Below, piece after piece: positions 9,925 through 17,530 of a stretch of DNA of 32,798 nt. The DNA lies in the IMG/VR virus record IMGVR_UViG_3300030103_004907, positions 1 to 32,798 of that record; one strand, given 5' to 3'. Numbering within the stretch: the stretch's first letter is position 1; every line of letters begins with the position of its first letter. Origin of the DNA: a virus. The position numbers were made by a program, and so were the translations under genes. Below the pieces are notes generated by a model. That model was not told the origin of the DNA and did not search any database. It saw nothing but the letters and a program-made list of their open reading frames with translations.

Positions 9925-10197
9925 ATGAAACAAGAGATATCTGTAGAAAAACTGTATGATGTAATAGAGGAACGTATTAATAATGCCCACCCACCAATTA
10001 GTATAGGTGGTAAGAAAGTAAAAGCTGGTTCAGCTTTAAGAGGATTAGATGAAGGTACGTGGAACTCATTAGTGAGTATGGATCTTCATATCATGCAAGA
10101 ACTAGGTATCATTAATGAAGTTGATGAGGTTTTTACAATCAATGTAAATGAAGATGTCATACTTGAAATGTTTAAAAAATATGATGCAAAAGAGTAA
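9925..10197 (+). CDS. Small helical protein, probable paralogue of the 8050 product
   Basis: 90 aa. ATGs at 9922 and 9925 are adjacent; 9925 gives AAGGA a 5-nt spacing, matching the gene at 8050. The C-terminal half (LGIINEVDEVFTINVNEDV, LEMFKKY) repeats the GII-x-E, aromatic-x-I-x-V and E-x-F-x-x-Y pattern of the 8050 product, while the N-terminal half differs (ISIGGKKVKAGSALRGLDEG). No Cys cluster and no known motif. Position after a LamG protein is the same as for its relative. Function unknown. Confidence 0.65.
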   Translation: MKQEISVEKLYDVIEERINNAHPPISIGGKKVKAGSALRGLDEGTWNSLVSMDLHIMQELGIINEVDEVFTINVNEDVILEMFKKYDAKE

Positions 10198-10200
10198 ACT

Positions 10201-10407
10201 ATGAACACAAAAGCGGTTATTACAGGTTTGGTTACAGCGGCGATTATAGCTGTGGTTTCTGTAGTAGGAGCTAACTATTCAGAGATAGGTAAATTAAGTG
10301 AAAGAGATAGGTCTACAGAGGCTTCTCTTAAAAGAATAGAGGACAAAGTGGATAATATTCACCGGTTCCTTATGAAACGAAACAATGATACAATGATAAA
10401 ATATTGA
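10201..10407 (+). CDS. Membrane-anchored coiled-coil small protein
   Basis: 68 aa, starting 3 nt after the previous stop. Residues ~6-24 form one hydrophobic transmembrane helix (VITGLVTAAIIAVVSVVGA), followed by a charged, coiled-coil-forming segment (ERDRSTEASLKRIEDKVDNI) and a basic tail. The layout (one N-terminal helix plus a coiled coil) resembles inner-membrane spanins or XhlA-type accessory lysis proteins, but the gene is far from the lysis genes and among tail genes. It could equally be a membrane-targeted virion component. There is no lipobox. Function open. Confidence 0.65.
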   Translation: MNTKAVITGLVTAAIIAVVSVVGANYSEIGKLSERDRSTEASLKRIEDKVDNIHRFLMKRNNDTMIKY

Positions 10408-10414
10408 GGTATTT

Positions 10415-11131
10415 ATGCATATAAACGGGCAACTTAAAGGGGCACAGGTAGAAGCGGTCACTGATACTGCAGCTAGGCCAAGTGCTGGGAGTAAGGGTAG
10501 AATTCTTTACGACATAGCTTTAGGGCAACTAATATATGATAACGGCTCAGCATGGGTAGTATTACCTAAACAAAGCGATACTTATACTAAAACAGAAATT
10601 GATACAGCTTTAACAAGCTCTACTAGGGTTATATATGAAGAAAAATTAATGGCCAGTGATAAAGATTTAACAAACACTGCAGCTTATATTACAGAATTTG
10701 ATAATTCTACATTCCCAAACACGGGTTTGTATAGAATTACAACAGATTTTAATATATTTATTGATGGAAATGATGGTGGTTATGCTGCAGGTTTACTTAA
10801 CTATTTAGAGTTCTATATCACTAATGCAGCAGATGATGCTAGGGTACAGCTAGACCAAAGTGATGGTGATACGCTTACCCTTGGTACTACTATTTCTGAT
10901 TTTGCAGACGTTCGGATGGAATACTTAATATTGAATGCAGGTATGAGTTTTTTGATAGACTTAAGCGATTCGGCATATTCTGGTGTTTTAGTAGGTGGCT
11001 GTAGGTTTAGGGTTAAAGCAAACCACTCCGGAAGTACAAAGGGAGCAACGATAAGAAAGGGATCCTCTGTTAGGATTGAAAAACTACCTAATCACTTATC
11101 ATATGCAGACAATAGTAATAGCTGGACTTAA
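10415..11131 (+). CDS. Fibre-like virion protein A
   Basis: 238 aa, GAGGT 5 nt before ATG 10415. The N-terminal ~60 residues (MHINGQLKGAQVEAV, AARPSAG, GRILYD, YDNGSAWVVLPKQSDT) are a module commonly seen at the start of phage tail or head fibre proteins, where it attaches to the virion. A short linker (TYTKTEIDTAL) leads to a beta-rich C-terminal domain with FIDGNDGGYAAGL and a closing VRIEKLPNH. The N-terminus is nearly the same as in the 11258 product, and the C-terminus shares signatures with both 11258 and 15234. Probably a small receptor-binding fibre. The exact attachment site is not visible. Confidence 0.68.
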   Translation: MHINGQLKGAQVEAVTDTAARPSAGSKGRILYDIALGQLIYDNGSAWVVLPKQSDTYTKTEIDTALTSSTRVIYEEKLMASDKDLTNTAAYITEFDNSTFPNTGLYRITTDFNIFIDGNDGGYAAGLLNYLEFYITNAADDARVQLDQSDGDTLTLGTTISDFADVRMEYLILNAGMSFLIDLSDSAYSGVLVGGCRFRVKANHSGSTKGATIRKGSSVRIEKLPNHLSYADNSNSWT

Positions 11132-11148
11132 TTATTTAGGAGAATAAA

Positions 11149-11199
11149 ATGGCAAAAGATATTAACGAAACTTCAAGTTATTCAAATGGTGCCTACCAA
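11149..11199 (+). repeat. 51-nt direct repeat, copy 1
   Basis: 50 of 51 positions match 11934-11984; the single difference is at codon 7 (GAA here, GGA there). It marks the start of the truncated duplicate. Confidence 0.9.
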
Positions 11200-11250
11200 A
11201 TAATAGAAGAACTACATCATCATTCAGTTACAACAGATTTTACACCTTAG
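11149..11250 (+). pseudogene. Truncated duplicate of the 11934 gene
   Basis: A 33-codon frame with an excellent ribosome binding site (AGGAGAATAAAATG, identical to that of the capsid gene). Its first 51 nt differ by one base from the first 51 nt of the gene at 11934 (MAKDIN-x-TSSYSNGAYQ); then the sequences diverge, although IIEEL and HHHS echo ILEEF and HDHNG further along the full-length protein. It stops after TTDFTP. Best read as a remnant of a tandem duplication of the fibre plus MAKDIN unit, with an internal deletion. It may still be translated as a 33-aa peptide. Confidence 0.65.
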
Positions 11251-11257
11251 GATTGAT

Positions 11258-11920
11258 ATGAAAGTAAACGGACAATTACATAATGCACAGGTGGAGGCAG
11301 TTACTAATACGGCCGCTAGACCTGCAGCAGGACAGAAAGGTAGAATCCTTTATGATTTAGCACTTAGTCAATTAATATATGACAATGGTTCAGCATGGGA
11401 ATTACTCCCAAAACAGAGTGATACAAATACTAAAAGTGAAGTAATAACATACCATGAAAGGCATACTAATGATGCTCAAACAAACATATTTTCCAGCGGT
11501 ACGTATATTCCTGATCTACAATTTAATGCTTTGCCTGTTGGTAGATATAGATTGACGGGCCGTTTAAAAACAAGACTTGACGGAGACCTTTCCGGTGATA
11601 CTGTTGATGCAACATATATTAATAACACCGCCTATATCGAATCTTTCAATTCTTCGGATGTTTCCCAAGGGAACTTGTTAACTGTGAAAACCACTCATCA
11701 CGGTATAACTATCAGTGGTTACAACTTTTATACGGATATAGTTCACATATGGGATAATGCAATCGCCAATGCTAAACTTAAAGTTAAAGTACTTGGCCCA
11801 TATTCGGGTGGTGATACAGGTGATAGTTATGTTTATGCACACTCAGCTACAGAACCTGTCTATTTAACATTAGAATTATTACCACCAGCTACTTATGTAG
11901 CAACCACGGATTGGGCTTAA
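11258..11920 (+). CDS. Fibre-like virion protein B
   Basis: 220 aa, AGGATTG just upstream of ATG 11258. The N-terminal module is nearly that of the 10415 product (MKVNGQLHNAQVEAV, AARPAAG, GRILYD, YDNGSAWELLPKQSDT), and the linker changes at TNTKSE. The C-terminal domain is beta-rich and differs strongly from A in the middle (RYRLTGRLKTRLDGDLSGD, YAHSATEPVYLTLELLP) but ends with the same strand-LELLP/LEQLP-type closure. This conserved anchor plus variable tip is the pattern expected of diversified receptor-binding proteins. The DNA similarity of the first ~60 codons indicates a fairly recent duplication with 10415. Confidence 0.68.
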   Translation: MKVNGQLHNAQVEAVTNTAARPAAGQKGRILYDLALSQLIYDNGSAWELLPKQSDTNTKSEVITYHERHTNDAQTNIFSSGTYIPDLQFNALPVGRYRLTGRLKTRLDGDLSGDTVDATYINNTAYIESFNSSDVSQGNLLTVKTTHHGITISGYNFYTDIVHIWDNAIANAKLKVKVLGPYSGGDTGDSYVYAHSATEPVYLTLELLPPATYVATTDWA

Positions 11921-11933
11921 TAGGAGATAAGAG

Positions 11934-11984
11934 ATGGCAAAAGATATTAACGGAACTTCAAGTTATTCAAATGGTGCCTACCAA
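11934..11984 (+). repeat. 51-nt direct repeat, copy 2
   Basis: Start of the full-length MAKDIN gene; matches 11149-11199 at 50 of 51 positions. Confidence 0.9.
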
Positions 11985-12467
11985 GTGCCACAAGACGATG
12001 ATTCAGGAAGTACAGTATTTACAATATTAGAAGAATTCATGACAAGAATAGCAACTCATGATCATAATGGGGTTGATTCCAAGAAAATTCAAGCCAACTT
12101 CGCTAAGATTAATGTTATTATCACACCTGTTTGGGGAACAACAAATGAGCCAGCAGGAAGTCTGGCAGCAGAATCAGACATAGGTTCAAAGATTTGTACA
12201 GTACAGGTGTCAACGACAGCAGAAATACAATCAAACAAATTAGACAATACTGCAACTCTAGAAAGAGAGGCAACAGACTCAGATGCTGACAGCAAAACAG
12301 TGTATACATATGCACCCGTATTCAGTTTTTATTATCTAGAACAGGTTTCGGGCACTACCAATTATTACTGGCAACCTTTCCATCCTGATTGGATATGGAC
12401 AGGTGACCAAGAAATAAAAGTATATTCTAACGTTGAGCACTCGAAACTAAGGATAGTACAATACTAA
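11934..12467 (+). CDS. Structural protein of unknown role (MAKDIN protein)
   Basis: 177 aa, AGGAGATAAGAG before ATG 11934. Begins MAKDINGTSSYSNGAYQ, then an acidic loop, a helix with ILEEFMTRIATHDHNGVDS and a beta-rich C-terminus rich in aromatics (FSFYYLEQV, YYWQPFHPDWIW). The T-H-D-H-N-G-V-D segment resembles a short collar found in phage fibre-associated proteins, but I do not recognise a named family. Its stop overlaps the nozzle start by one base (TAATG), so it is translationally coupled to the nozzle gene. A truncated copy lies at 11149. It may be a connector between fibre and nozzle; this is inference from position. Confidence 0.68.
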   Translation: MAKDINGTSSYSNGAYQVPQDDDSGSTVFTILEEFMTRIATHDHNGVDSKKIQANFAKINVIITPVWGTTNEPAGSLAAESDIGSKICTVQVSTTAEIQSNKLDNTATLEREATDSDADSKTVYTYAPVFSFYYLEQVSGTTNYYWQPFHPDWIWTGDQEIKVYSNVEHSKLRIVQY

Positions 12468-15241
12468 TGGCAACTGAACCAACAAGGACATTAAGGTATT
12501 CAGAAGTTAAGATAGATAACTTCGGTGGCGGTATTACTGATAGGTATATTGCTTCTGATTTGTCTAAATATAAAACTGCTGACAATTTAATCATATCAAA
12601 CGTAGGGCCAACAACTAGACCAACTTTAAAAGTTAGACCCGGATTTAGAGGTTATTGTTTTGATAAAGCAAATACTGCAGAATCTGCACTATCTGATTTT
12701 AGTATGAATTCTACATACCCTTTTATGGGGGTTTTAAAAGATGATACATATCTAGCATCAGATTCTTTATTTTACAGGTTGGAAGATGAGATAGAAAACT
12801 CTGCTTCATCAGAAGCTTCTATAGTGGCTAACAGGATAGTCATGACAGCTCATGGACTTACCGACAATAGACTTTGCTATGTAGTAGGGTCTAATTTACC
12901 AACAGGTATTTCGGAGAAAACAACTTACAGAATAAACTATGTAGATGCTAATAACATAGAACTTTATTCTTATGACGTCGAAGCCCATACAGATGCAGGT
13001 TCATTAGTTACATTAACCCCTTCAACGGTGAACTCAACTTTCAAAGTTATTCAAAAAGCTTATATGAAAGAAATAACTAAAACACAAACAGGTAGTATAT
13101 TTAACAGCATGGGTAACCTTTACCCAGTCTCGTTTTCAATGAGAACTAATCAGTTATTAGCAGTGGCAAGAAATAGTTCGGCCCTAGAAAAGCCGGTTAG
13201 GATATATCAAAAATGTGATGATGATGGGAGTAATCCTGTATATATAGTTGAAGGGATGGAATTACCTAACTGCTATGATGCTGTAGATACACCTCTAGTA
13301 GAGTGGGGTTCTGCTACAGCTGCAGATTTTGGTAAAATTGCCGGGGAAGGAGCAGCTCCAGATAAGGCATATCAATATGCTGTATGTTTTACTAGAAGAT
13401 TTAACATTAAAACAGAAACGGGTGTTGTTAAAAGAAAACAATTTGGGCGAGTGTCTTATTCTAAAACAATTAATATGGAAGACCCGGGAACAGATAGTGT
13501 AACCGTTACACTTCCGGGTATCCCTGATGATTTTGAAGTAATGCAAAACCCATATACTCCGGGTTCAACACTTGTGGTTGAATTATATAGAACCGTGAAC
13601 GGGGGTACAGAATTCTTTAAAGTAGGAAGTGATACTGCTACAGAATTTAATAACAATACAATATCAGATACTGTTTCTGATGCTAACCTTGTAATGAACA
13701 CTCCCTTATATACTAGCGGGGGATATCTTAACCATCATAATCCACCACCATGTAAATATATGACTACGGTGGGTAACTTAACTTATTATGGTTATGTTCA
13801 AGAAACAGTTGATGGTACGGATTTCGAGAAACCAGAGAGAGTTATGCAATCTATTCCGGGAACATCAGGAGAGGTTGGTAGTTCAAGTTATGTTGATGTG
13901 GATGATACAATTGTAGGTTTAGGCCAAGCAGGTGCATTCCCAATGGTGTTCACTGAAACGTATGTATATAGAATAGAAGGTAAGATAGATAGTTTTGGAG
14001 TGGGTTCAGTAAGAGTAAAGGCTGTAAGTGAACATGTAGGCTGTGCAAGTAATGAAGCCATAGTTTCTACACAGCAAGGTGTATATTGGATGGGTAACGA
14101 TGGATTCTATTTTTCTGATGGATATCAATTAGTGGAATTAACAACAGGTTTAAAAGAAAGCTTTGATGAACTTGTTAACAAATCAAAAGCCGTTGCTACA
14201 TATGATAAAACTAATAATATGGTATATTGGGGAGTTTGTGATAATGCTTCAATAACTGAAAACAATCACATGTGGGTGCTAAATACAAAGACAGGCGGTT
14301 TCACAAAAGCAACATCAAAGAAAGATGACCTTGATATAGTGTCAATAATAGAAAAAAATGGATCAATATATCGAAGCGATACATCTGGTTATGTTTATAA
14401 ACACCATGAAGATATTAAAAAAGATACTATCAGAAGTGTTACGGCAGGGGAACAAGATTTCACTACGTGGAATAACACTCATATACCTTTTGAATATCTT
14501 TCTTCTGCAACTGACTTTGGCACTGCAGGTGTTCGAAAGTGGGTTAAGGATGCAACGATAACAGTTAAATCCAATACTAATATAGGTATAATGCCTTATT
14601 CTAATAACGATGATTCTGCTCGTGTAAGAGATATGAAAGAGATAAGAGAACTTGGTACCGTACTTTGGGGTAGTGAAACATTTGTTTGGGGTAACCCTGA
14701 TATTGAATGGAGAACACCTGAGACTGTATCTAATGTTAGAAGATTTCCAAGGTCTTCAATGAGATGCAGAAGGAAGCAGATAGGGTTAAAACCTGCTCCT
14801 ATATCAGTCCTTAGGTCAGATATTTATGGAGGAGATGCATTAGTAAGTGTTATTCAAGACCCTTCAGATGCTACTTTATATACAATAACTCTTAACCCAT
14901 TAAAGACTGATGGCTTAACAGCGAACACTGTCATATGGCCAACGGCTGATTTCTTATTTGAATCTCAATTATGTTTTCCAGAAACGGCTACTCAATATAG
15001 TGAAACAAGCACTGAATATACTCACGAACTTGAGTTTGTAAGTAGAACCAGTGATTCAGTTATAATAGTACAAGGTGGAACCTTAACGGGGTTAGCTGCA
15101 GGAACTTATGATAGAAAATGGGTTCTTAAAGTATACCAGAAAGACCAAGAGATAGAATTGACAGGGATTAATATAAGATTTGCTCCTATGTCAAATGCAT
15201 ACGATAGATACCAAAGTGAAGAAGAGGGCGTGAATGAGTAA
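12467..15241 (+). CDS. Tail nozzle/tubular protein (beta-propeller-like)
   Basis: 924 aa. Begins VKIDNFGGGITDRYIAS, a typical opening of podovirus tail tubular B/nozzle-type proteins. The middle (~residues 480-640) has repeated short beta-strand blades characteristic of a propeller: MVFTETYVYRIEG, GVYWMGNDGFYFSDG, NNMVYWGV, HMWVLNTKTGGF and GSIYRSDTSGYVY. These correspond to the platform propeller of T7 gp12 or P22 gp10 relatives. The C-terminus is beta-rich (WVLKVYQKDQEIELTGI). It would form the distal conduit of the short tail below the adaptor encoded at 15901. The start overlaps the upstream stop by 1 nt and the end overlaps the 15234 gene by 8 nt. Named by recognition of the blade pattern and gene order. 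Confidence 0.68.
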   Translation: MATEPTRTLRYSEVKIDNFGGGITDRYIASDLSKYKTADNLIISNVGPTTRPTLKVRPGFRGYCFDKANTAESALSDFSMNSTYPFMGVLKDDTYLASDSLFYRLEDEIENSASSEASIVANRIVMTAHGLTDNRLCYVVGSNLPTGISEKTTYRINYVDANNIELYSYDVEAHTDAGSLVTLTPSTVNSTFKVIQKAYMKEITKTQTGSIFNSMGNLYPVSFSMRTNQLLAVARNSSALEKPVRIYQKCDDDGSNPVYIVEGMELPNCYDAVDTPLVEWGSATAADFGKIAGEGAAPDKAYQYAVCFTRRFNIKTETGVVKRKQFGRVSYSKTINMEDPGTDSVTVTLPGIPDDFEVMQNPYTPGSTLVVELYRTVNGGTEFFKVGSDTATEFNNNTISDTVSDANLVMNTPLYTSGGYLNHHNPPPCKYMTTVGNLTYYGYVQETVDGTDFEKPERVMQSIPGTSGEVGSSSYVDVDDTIVGLGQAGAFPMVFTETYVYRIEGKIDSFGVGSVRVKAVSEHVGCASNEAIVSTQQGVYWMGNDGFYFSDGYQLVELTTGLKESFDELVNKSKAVATYDKTNNMVYWGVCDNASITENNHMWVLNTKTGGFTKATSKKDDLDIVSIIEKNGSIYRSDTSGYVYKHHEDIKKDTIRSVTAGEQDFTTWNNTHIPFEYLSSATDFGTAGVRKWVKDATITVKSNTNIGIMPYSNNDDSARVRDMKEIRELGTVLWGSETFVWGNPDIEWRTPETVSNVRRFPRSSMRCRRKQIGLKPAPISVLRSDIYGGDALVSVIQDPSDATLYTITLNPLKTDGLTANTVIWPTADFLFESQLCFPETATQYSETSTEYTHELEFVSRTSDSVIIVQGGTLTGLAAGTYDRKWVLKVYQKDQEIELTGINIRFAPMSNAYDRYQSEEEGVNE

Positions 15242-15899
15242 GTTAAATCTAGAGATAGACAGGCTAGATTCATCCCTTGGGCTGAAAGAAGGCATGTCTG
15301 CTGTGGAAAATTCTTTATCTAGGACAGAAAGGATAATAAGTGATATCGATAAAAGAATATCAAATCTTAATGTTTCTAGTGATACTATTTTTTGGGAAAA
15401 GAAATCTCCGGGATCAGATGTTACCTCCTTTGCTTCAGATACTGCTATAATAGATTTTAATAACCTACAATTAGCGACATATAGGTGGTCTCTTGTATGT
15501 TATTTTTTCATAGATGGTAATGATGGTGGTTGGAGTGCCGGTCTTGATACAGATTTTATCGTAAAATTATATAATTCATCAGACGTTTATACTTCTAAGG
15601 AATGGGAAGTTCAATGGCGTTGGAATACTAACAATAATTTAATTGATATAACTGACGATAGTAGTCCTGTTACAGATGGTACTTTTACGTATAACAATGA
15701 AGGGCCATTATCAGAAATTTATGGGACAGTCTCAGCGTCAGGAATATTTGTCAATCCTAATTTAAATGGCAAACTAAAATTTATAGTAGATGAAGATTCA
15801 TCTTATGATCATCGAATCTACGGTGATGCTGATGAAACCTATTTAATATTAGAACAATTACCGAATCATAAATTAGTAACCGACGGAAGGTGGGATTAA
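15234..15899 (+). CDS. Fibre-like virion protein C, coiled-coil N-terminus
   Basis: 221 aa, overlapping the nozzle gene by 8 nt (ATGAGTAA). Residues ~1-45 form a coiled coil (LDSSLGLKEGMSAVENSL, RIISDIDKRISNL) replacing the NGQL-type anchor of the products at 10415 and 11258. The C-terminal domain shares with them FIDGNDGGWSAGL (A has FIDGNDGGYAAGL) and the ending YLILEQLPNH (A has VRIEKLPNH, B has LTLELLP). It therefore combines the same distal domain with another anchor, probably attaching near the nozzle or adaptor whose genes flank it. A tail fibre or spike is likely. Confidence 0.65.
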   Translation: MSKLNLEIDRLDSSLGLKEGMSAVENSLSRTERIISDIDKRISNLNVSSDTIFWEKKSPGSDVTSFASDTAIIDFNNLQLATYRWSLVCYFFIDGNDGGWSAGLDTDFIVKLYNSSDVYTSKEWEVQWRWNTNNNLIDITDDSSPVTDGTFTYNNEGPLSEIYGTVSASGIFVNPNLNGKLKFIVDEDSSYDHRIYGDADETYLILEQLPNHKLVTDGRWD

Positions 15900-15900
15900 T

Positions 15901-16584
15901 ATGAGTACATTAAAGACATTAAGAGAAGATATACAAGCAGATCTAGACCTTGAAGATGAGGTATTCATTAGTGATGCTGATATAAACCGATGGATTAACC
16001 AAGGGATACGGAGTGCCGAACGGATTATCCATGGCTTATATGAGGATTACTTCTTAAGCAATACTGATACTTCAATAACAACTGCTAGTAATCTAGTTAG
16101 TTATCCAAGTGATATATTCGCTAATAAAATCAGAAAGATAATATTCAAAAATAGCAGCAAGGAAGTACAAGAGGTAAGGAGAGTAACCAACCTAGTAGCT
16201 GCAACTGACCGAGATGTTAACGAAACAGGTGCTAATCCGACGTTGGAATGGAGTCCTACTAATGACTCTGTAAACGGTAAAAAGATACGCCTATTCCCCT
16301 CAGCCTCACGAGATGGTACTCTATCTATATGGTATATTAGGAACGCTCTACAGTTATCAGCGGATGATAGTGAGTGTGATATAGATGAATTTGAGGTTTA
16401 CGTTAAGCAATATACTAAAGTACAATGTTACCTAAAAGAAGGTGACCCAAGAGCTGATTCCGCTAAGGCTTTAGAACAACAATATAAAGTGGAAATGATT
16501 GAGGTGCTCACGAATATGTCACCTGATAATAATGATGAAATACCATTAGATATGTCGTTTTATGATGACAGTATAGGAGAATAA
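15901..16584 (+). CDS. Tail adaptor protein (tubular A/gp4-like)
   Basis: 227 aa, ATG two nt after the previous stop. The helical N-terminus (LREDIQADLDLED, SDADINRWINQGIRSAERI) followed by a beta domain (ISYPSD-like LVSYPSDIFANKIRKIIFK) and a helical C-terminus (FEVYVKQYTKVQCYLKEGD, ALEQQYKVEM) is the standard arrangement of podovirus head-to-tail adaptors (T7 gp11 and P22 gp4-type). Such proteins dock under the portal ring and hold the nozzle. Its gene lies between nozzle/fibre and internal virion genes. Good fit by pattern and context; exact family untested. Confidence 0.72.
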   Translation: MSTLKTLREDIQADLDLEDEVFISDADINRWINQGIRSAERIIHGLYEDYFLSNTDTSITTASNLVSYPSDIFANKIRKIIFKNSSKEVQEVRRVTNLVAATDRDVNETGANPTLEWSPTNDSVNGKKIRLFPSASRDGTLSIWYIRNALQLSADDSECDIDEFEVYVKQYTKVQCYLKEGDPRADSAKALEQQYKVEMIEVLTNMSPDNNDEIPLDMSFYDDSIGE

Positions 16585-16585
16585 T

Positions 16586-17521
16586 ATGGGTGGACTTACA
16601 GCAACTTTTGATAGGACTTTTGGGACAAATGTTTCAGGAGATAACCCTCATGGATATACTGCAGGAACTACTGCTAAGAAAGTTGGGAGAAATACTTTAA
16701 AGGCAGTTGATGACATATTGGATGTGCCACTAAACATGATCGGAATGGATTCAAATCTAAGTGGTTGGAGTAAATCAGAATTAGATCAACTTAAAGAAAT
16801 AGACCCTGCTAGGTACGAGGCAGTTACATCTGCTAAGGAAGCTCAGGCTGCAAGATCAGATTTCAGGCAATATCAAGATGAGATGGGTGAGCTATTCGGA
16901 TGGAAGCGTGGTGAAGGTTTTACTAAACCAACAGAGATGAGTGAATCCGGTGTGGCTATGCAAAAGGGTGCTAGAGACCAAAGAGCTAGAGATCTTTCAA
17001 GTGTTAAAGGAAGGCAAGCTGGTAGATACGGAGCTTTATCCGACAGGCTTATGATGTCAGGAGCTGACCAAGGTGCACTAGAAAGAGCGTCACTGGCCAA
17101 TGAAAGAACTAGCGGAATGGAAGAACAACAAACGATGGGTCAATATAGTAACTTACTTAACAAGATTCAATCTGAAAATATACTGCAACAAGAACAAGCA
17201 CAAAGGCAATTCGCTCAAGGTGCTGGATTACAAGCACCTCAATACCAAGCAACAATGGCAGAAGGTGGAAGACAGTTCGATGCAGGAATGAAAGCTAAAT
17301 ATGACATTGCAAATATGCAAACACAATTAGGCCAACAGGCAGGTAAATCTGCAGCTTTTGGTAACCTAGGTAACTTATTAGGAATGGGAGCTACTTACTT
17401 GGCCGGCGGCGGTCCTATGGCAATGATGTTAGGTGGTATGGGTGGAAGTACTCTTTTAGGAGGGGGTTCAACCTTAACAAGTGGTTCAGTAAGTAGACCA
17501 ACATACGATATGAATTATTAG
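16586..17521 (+). CDS. Internal virion protein 1 (ejection protein candidate)
   Basis: 311 aa, AGGAG 6 nt upstream of ATG 16586. Central helical, Gln/Ala/Arg-rich part (RYGALSDRLMMSGADQG, RASLANERTSGMEEQQ) and a C-terminal Gly/Met/Leu-rich hydrophobic segment (LGNLLGMGATYLAGGGPM) that could insert in a membrane. This resembles the first of the three ejection proteins of podophages (T7 gp14 or P22 gp7 class), which are released with the DNA and form an outer-membrane pore. It is followed by three further large or coiled-coil genes, as in other ejection clusters. Assigned by composition and position. Confidence 0.6.
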   Translation: MGGLTATFDRTFGTNVSGDNPHGYTAGTTAKKVGRNTLKAVDDILDVPLNMIGMDSNLSGWSKSELDQLKEIDPARYEAVTSAKEAQAARSDFRQYQDEMGELFGWKRGEGFTKPTEMSESGVAMQKGARDQRARDLSSVKGRQAGRYGALSDRLMMSGADQGALERASLANERTSGMEEQQTMGQYSNLLNKIQSENILQQEQAQRQFAQGAGLQAPQYQATMAEGGRQFDAGMKAKYDIANMQTQLGQQAGKSAAFGNLGNLLGMGATYLAGGGPMAMMLGGMGGSTLLGGGSTLTSGSVSRPTYDMNY

Positions 17522-17530
17522 GAGAGAGGA

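Noticed and set aside
12089-12315. Two overlapping minus-strand frames under the MAKDIN gene
   Set aside because: They are hydrophobic antisense readings of a Thr/Ala-rich segment and lack ribosome binding sites.
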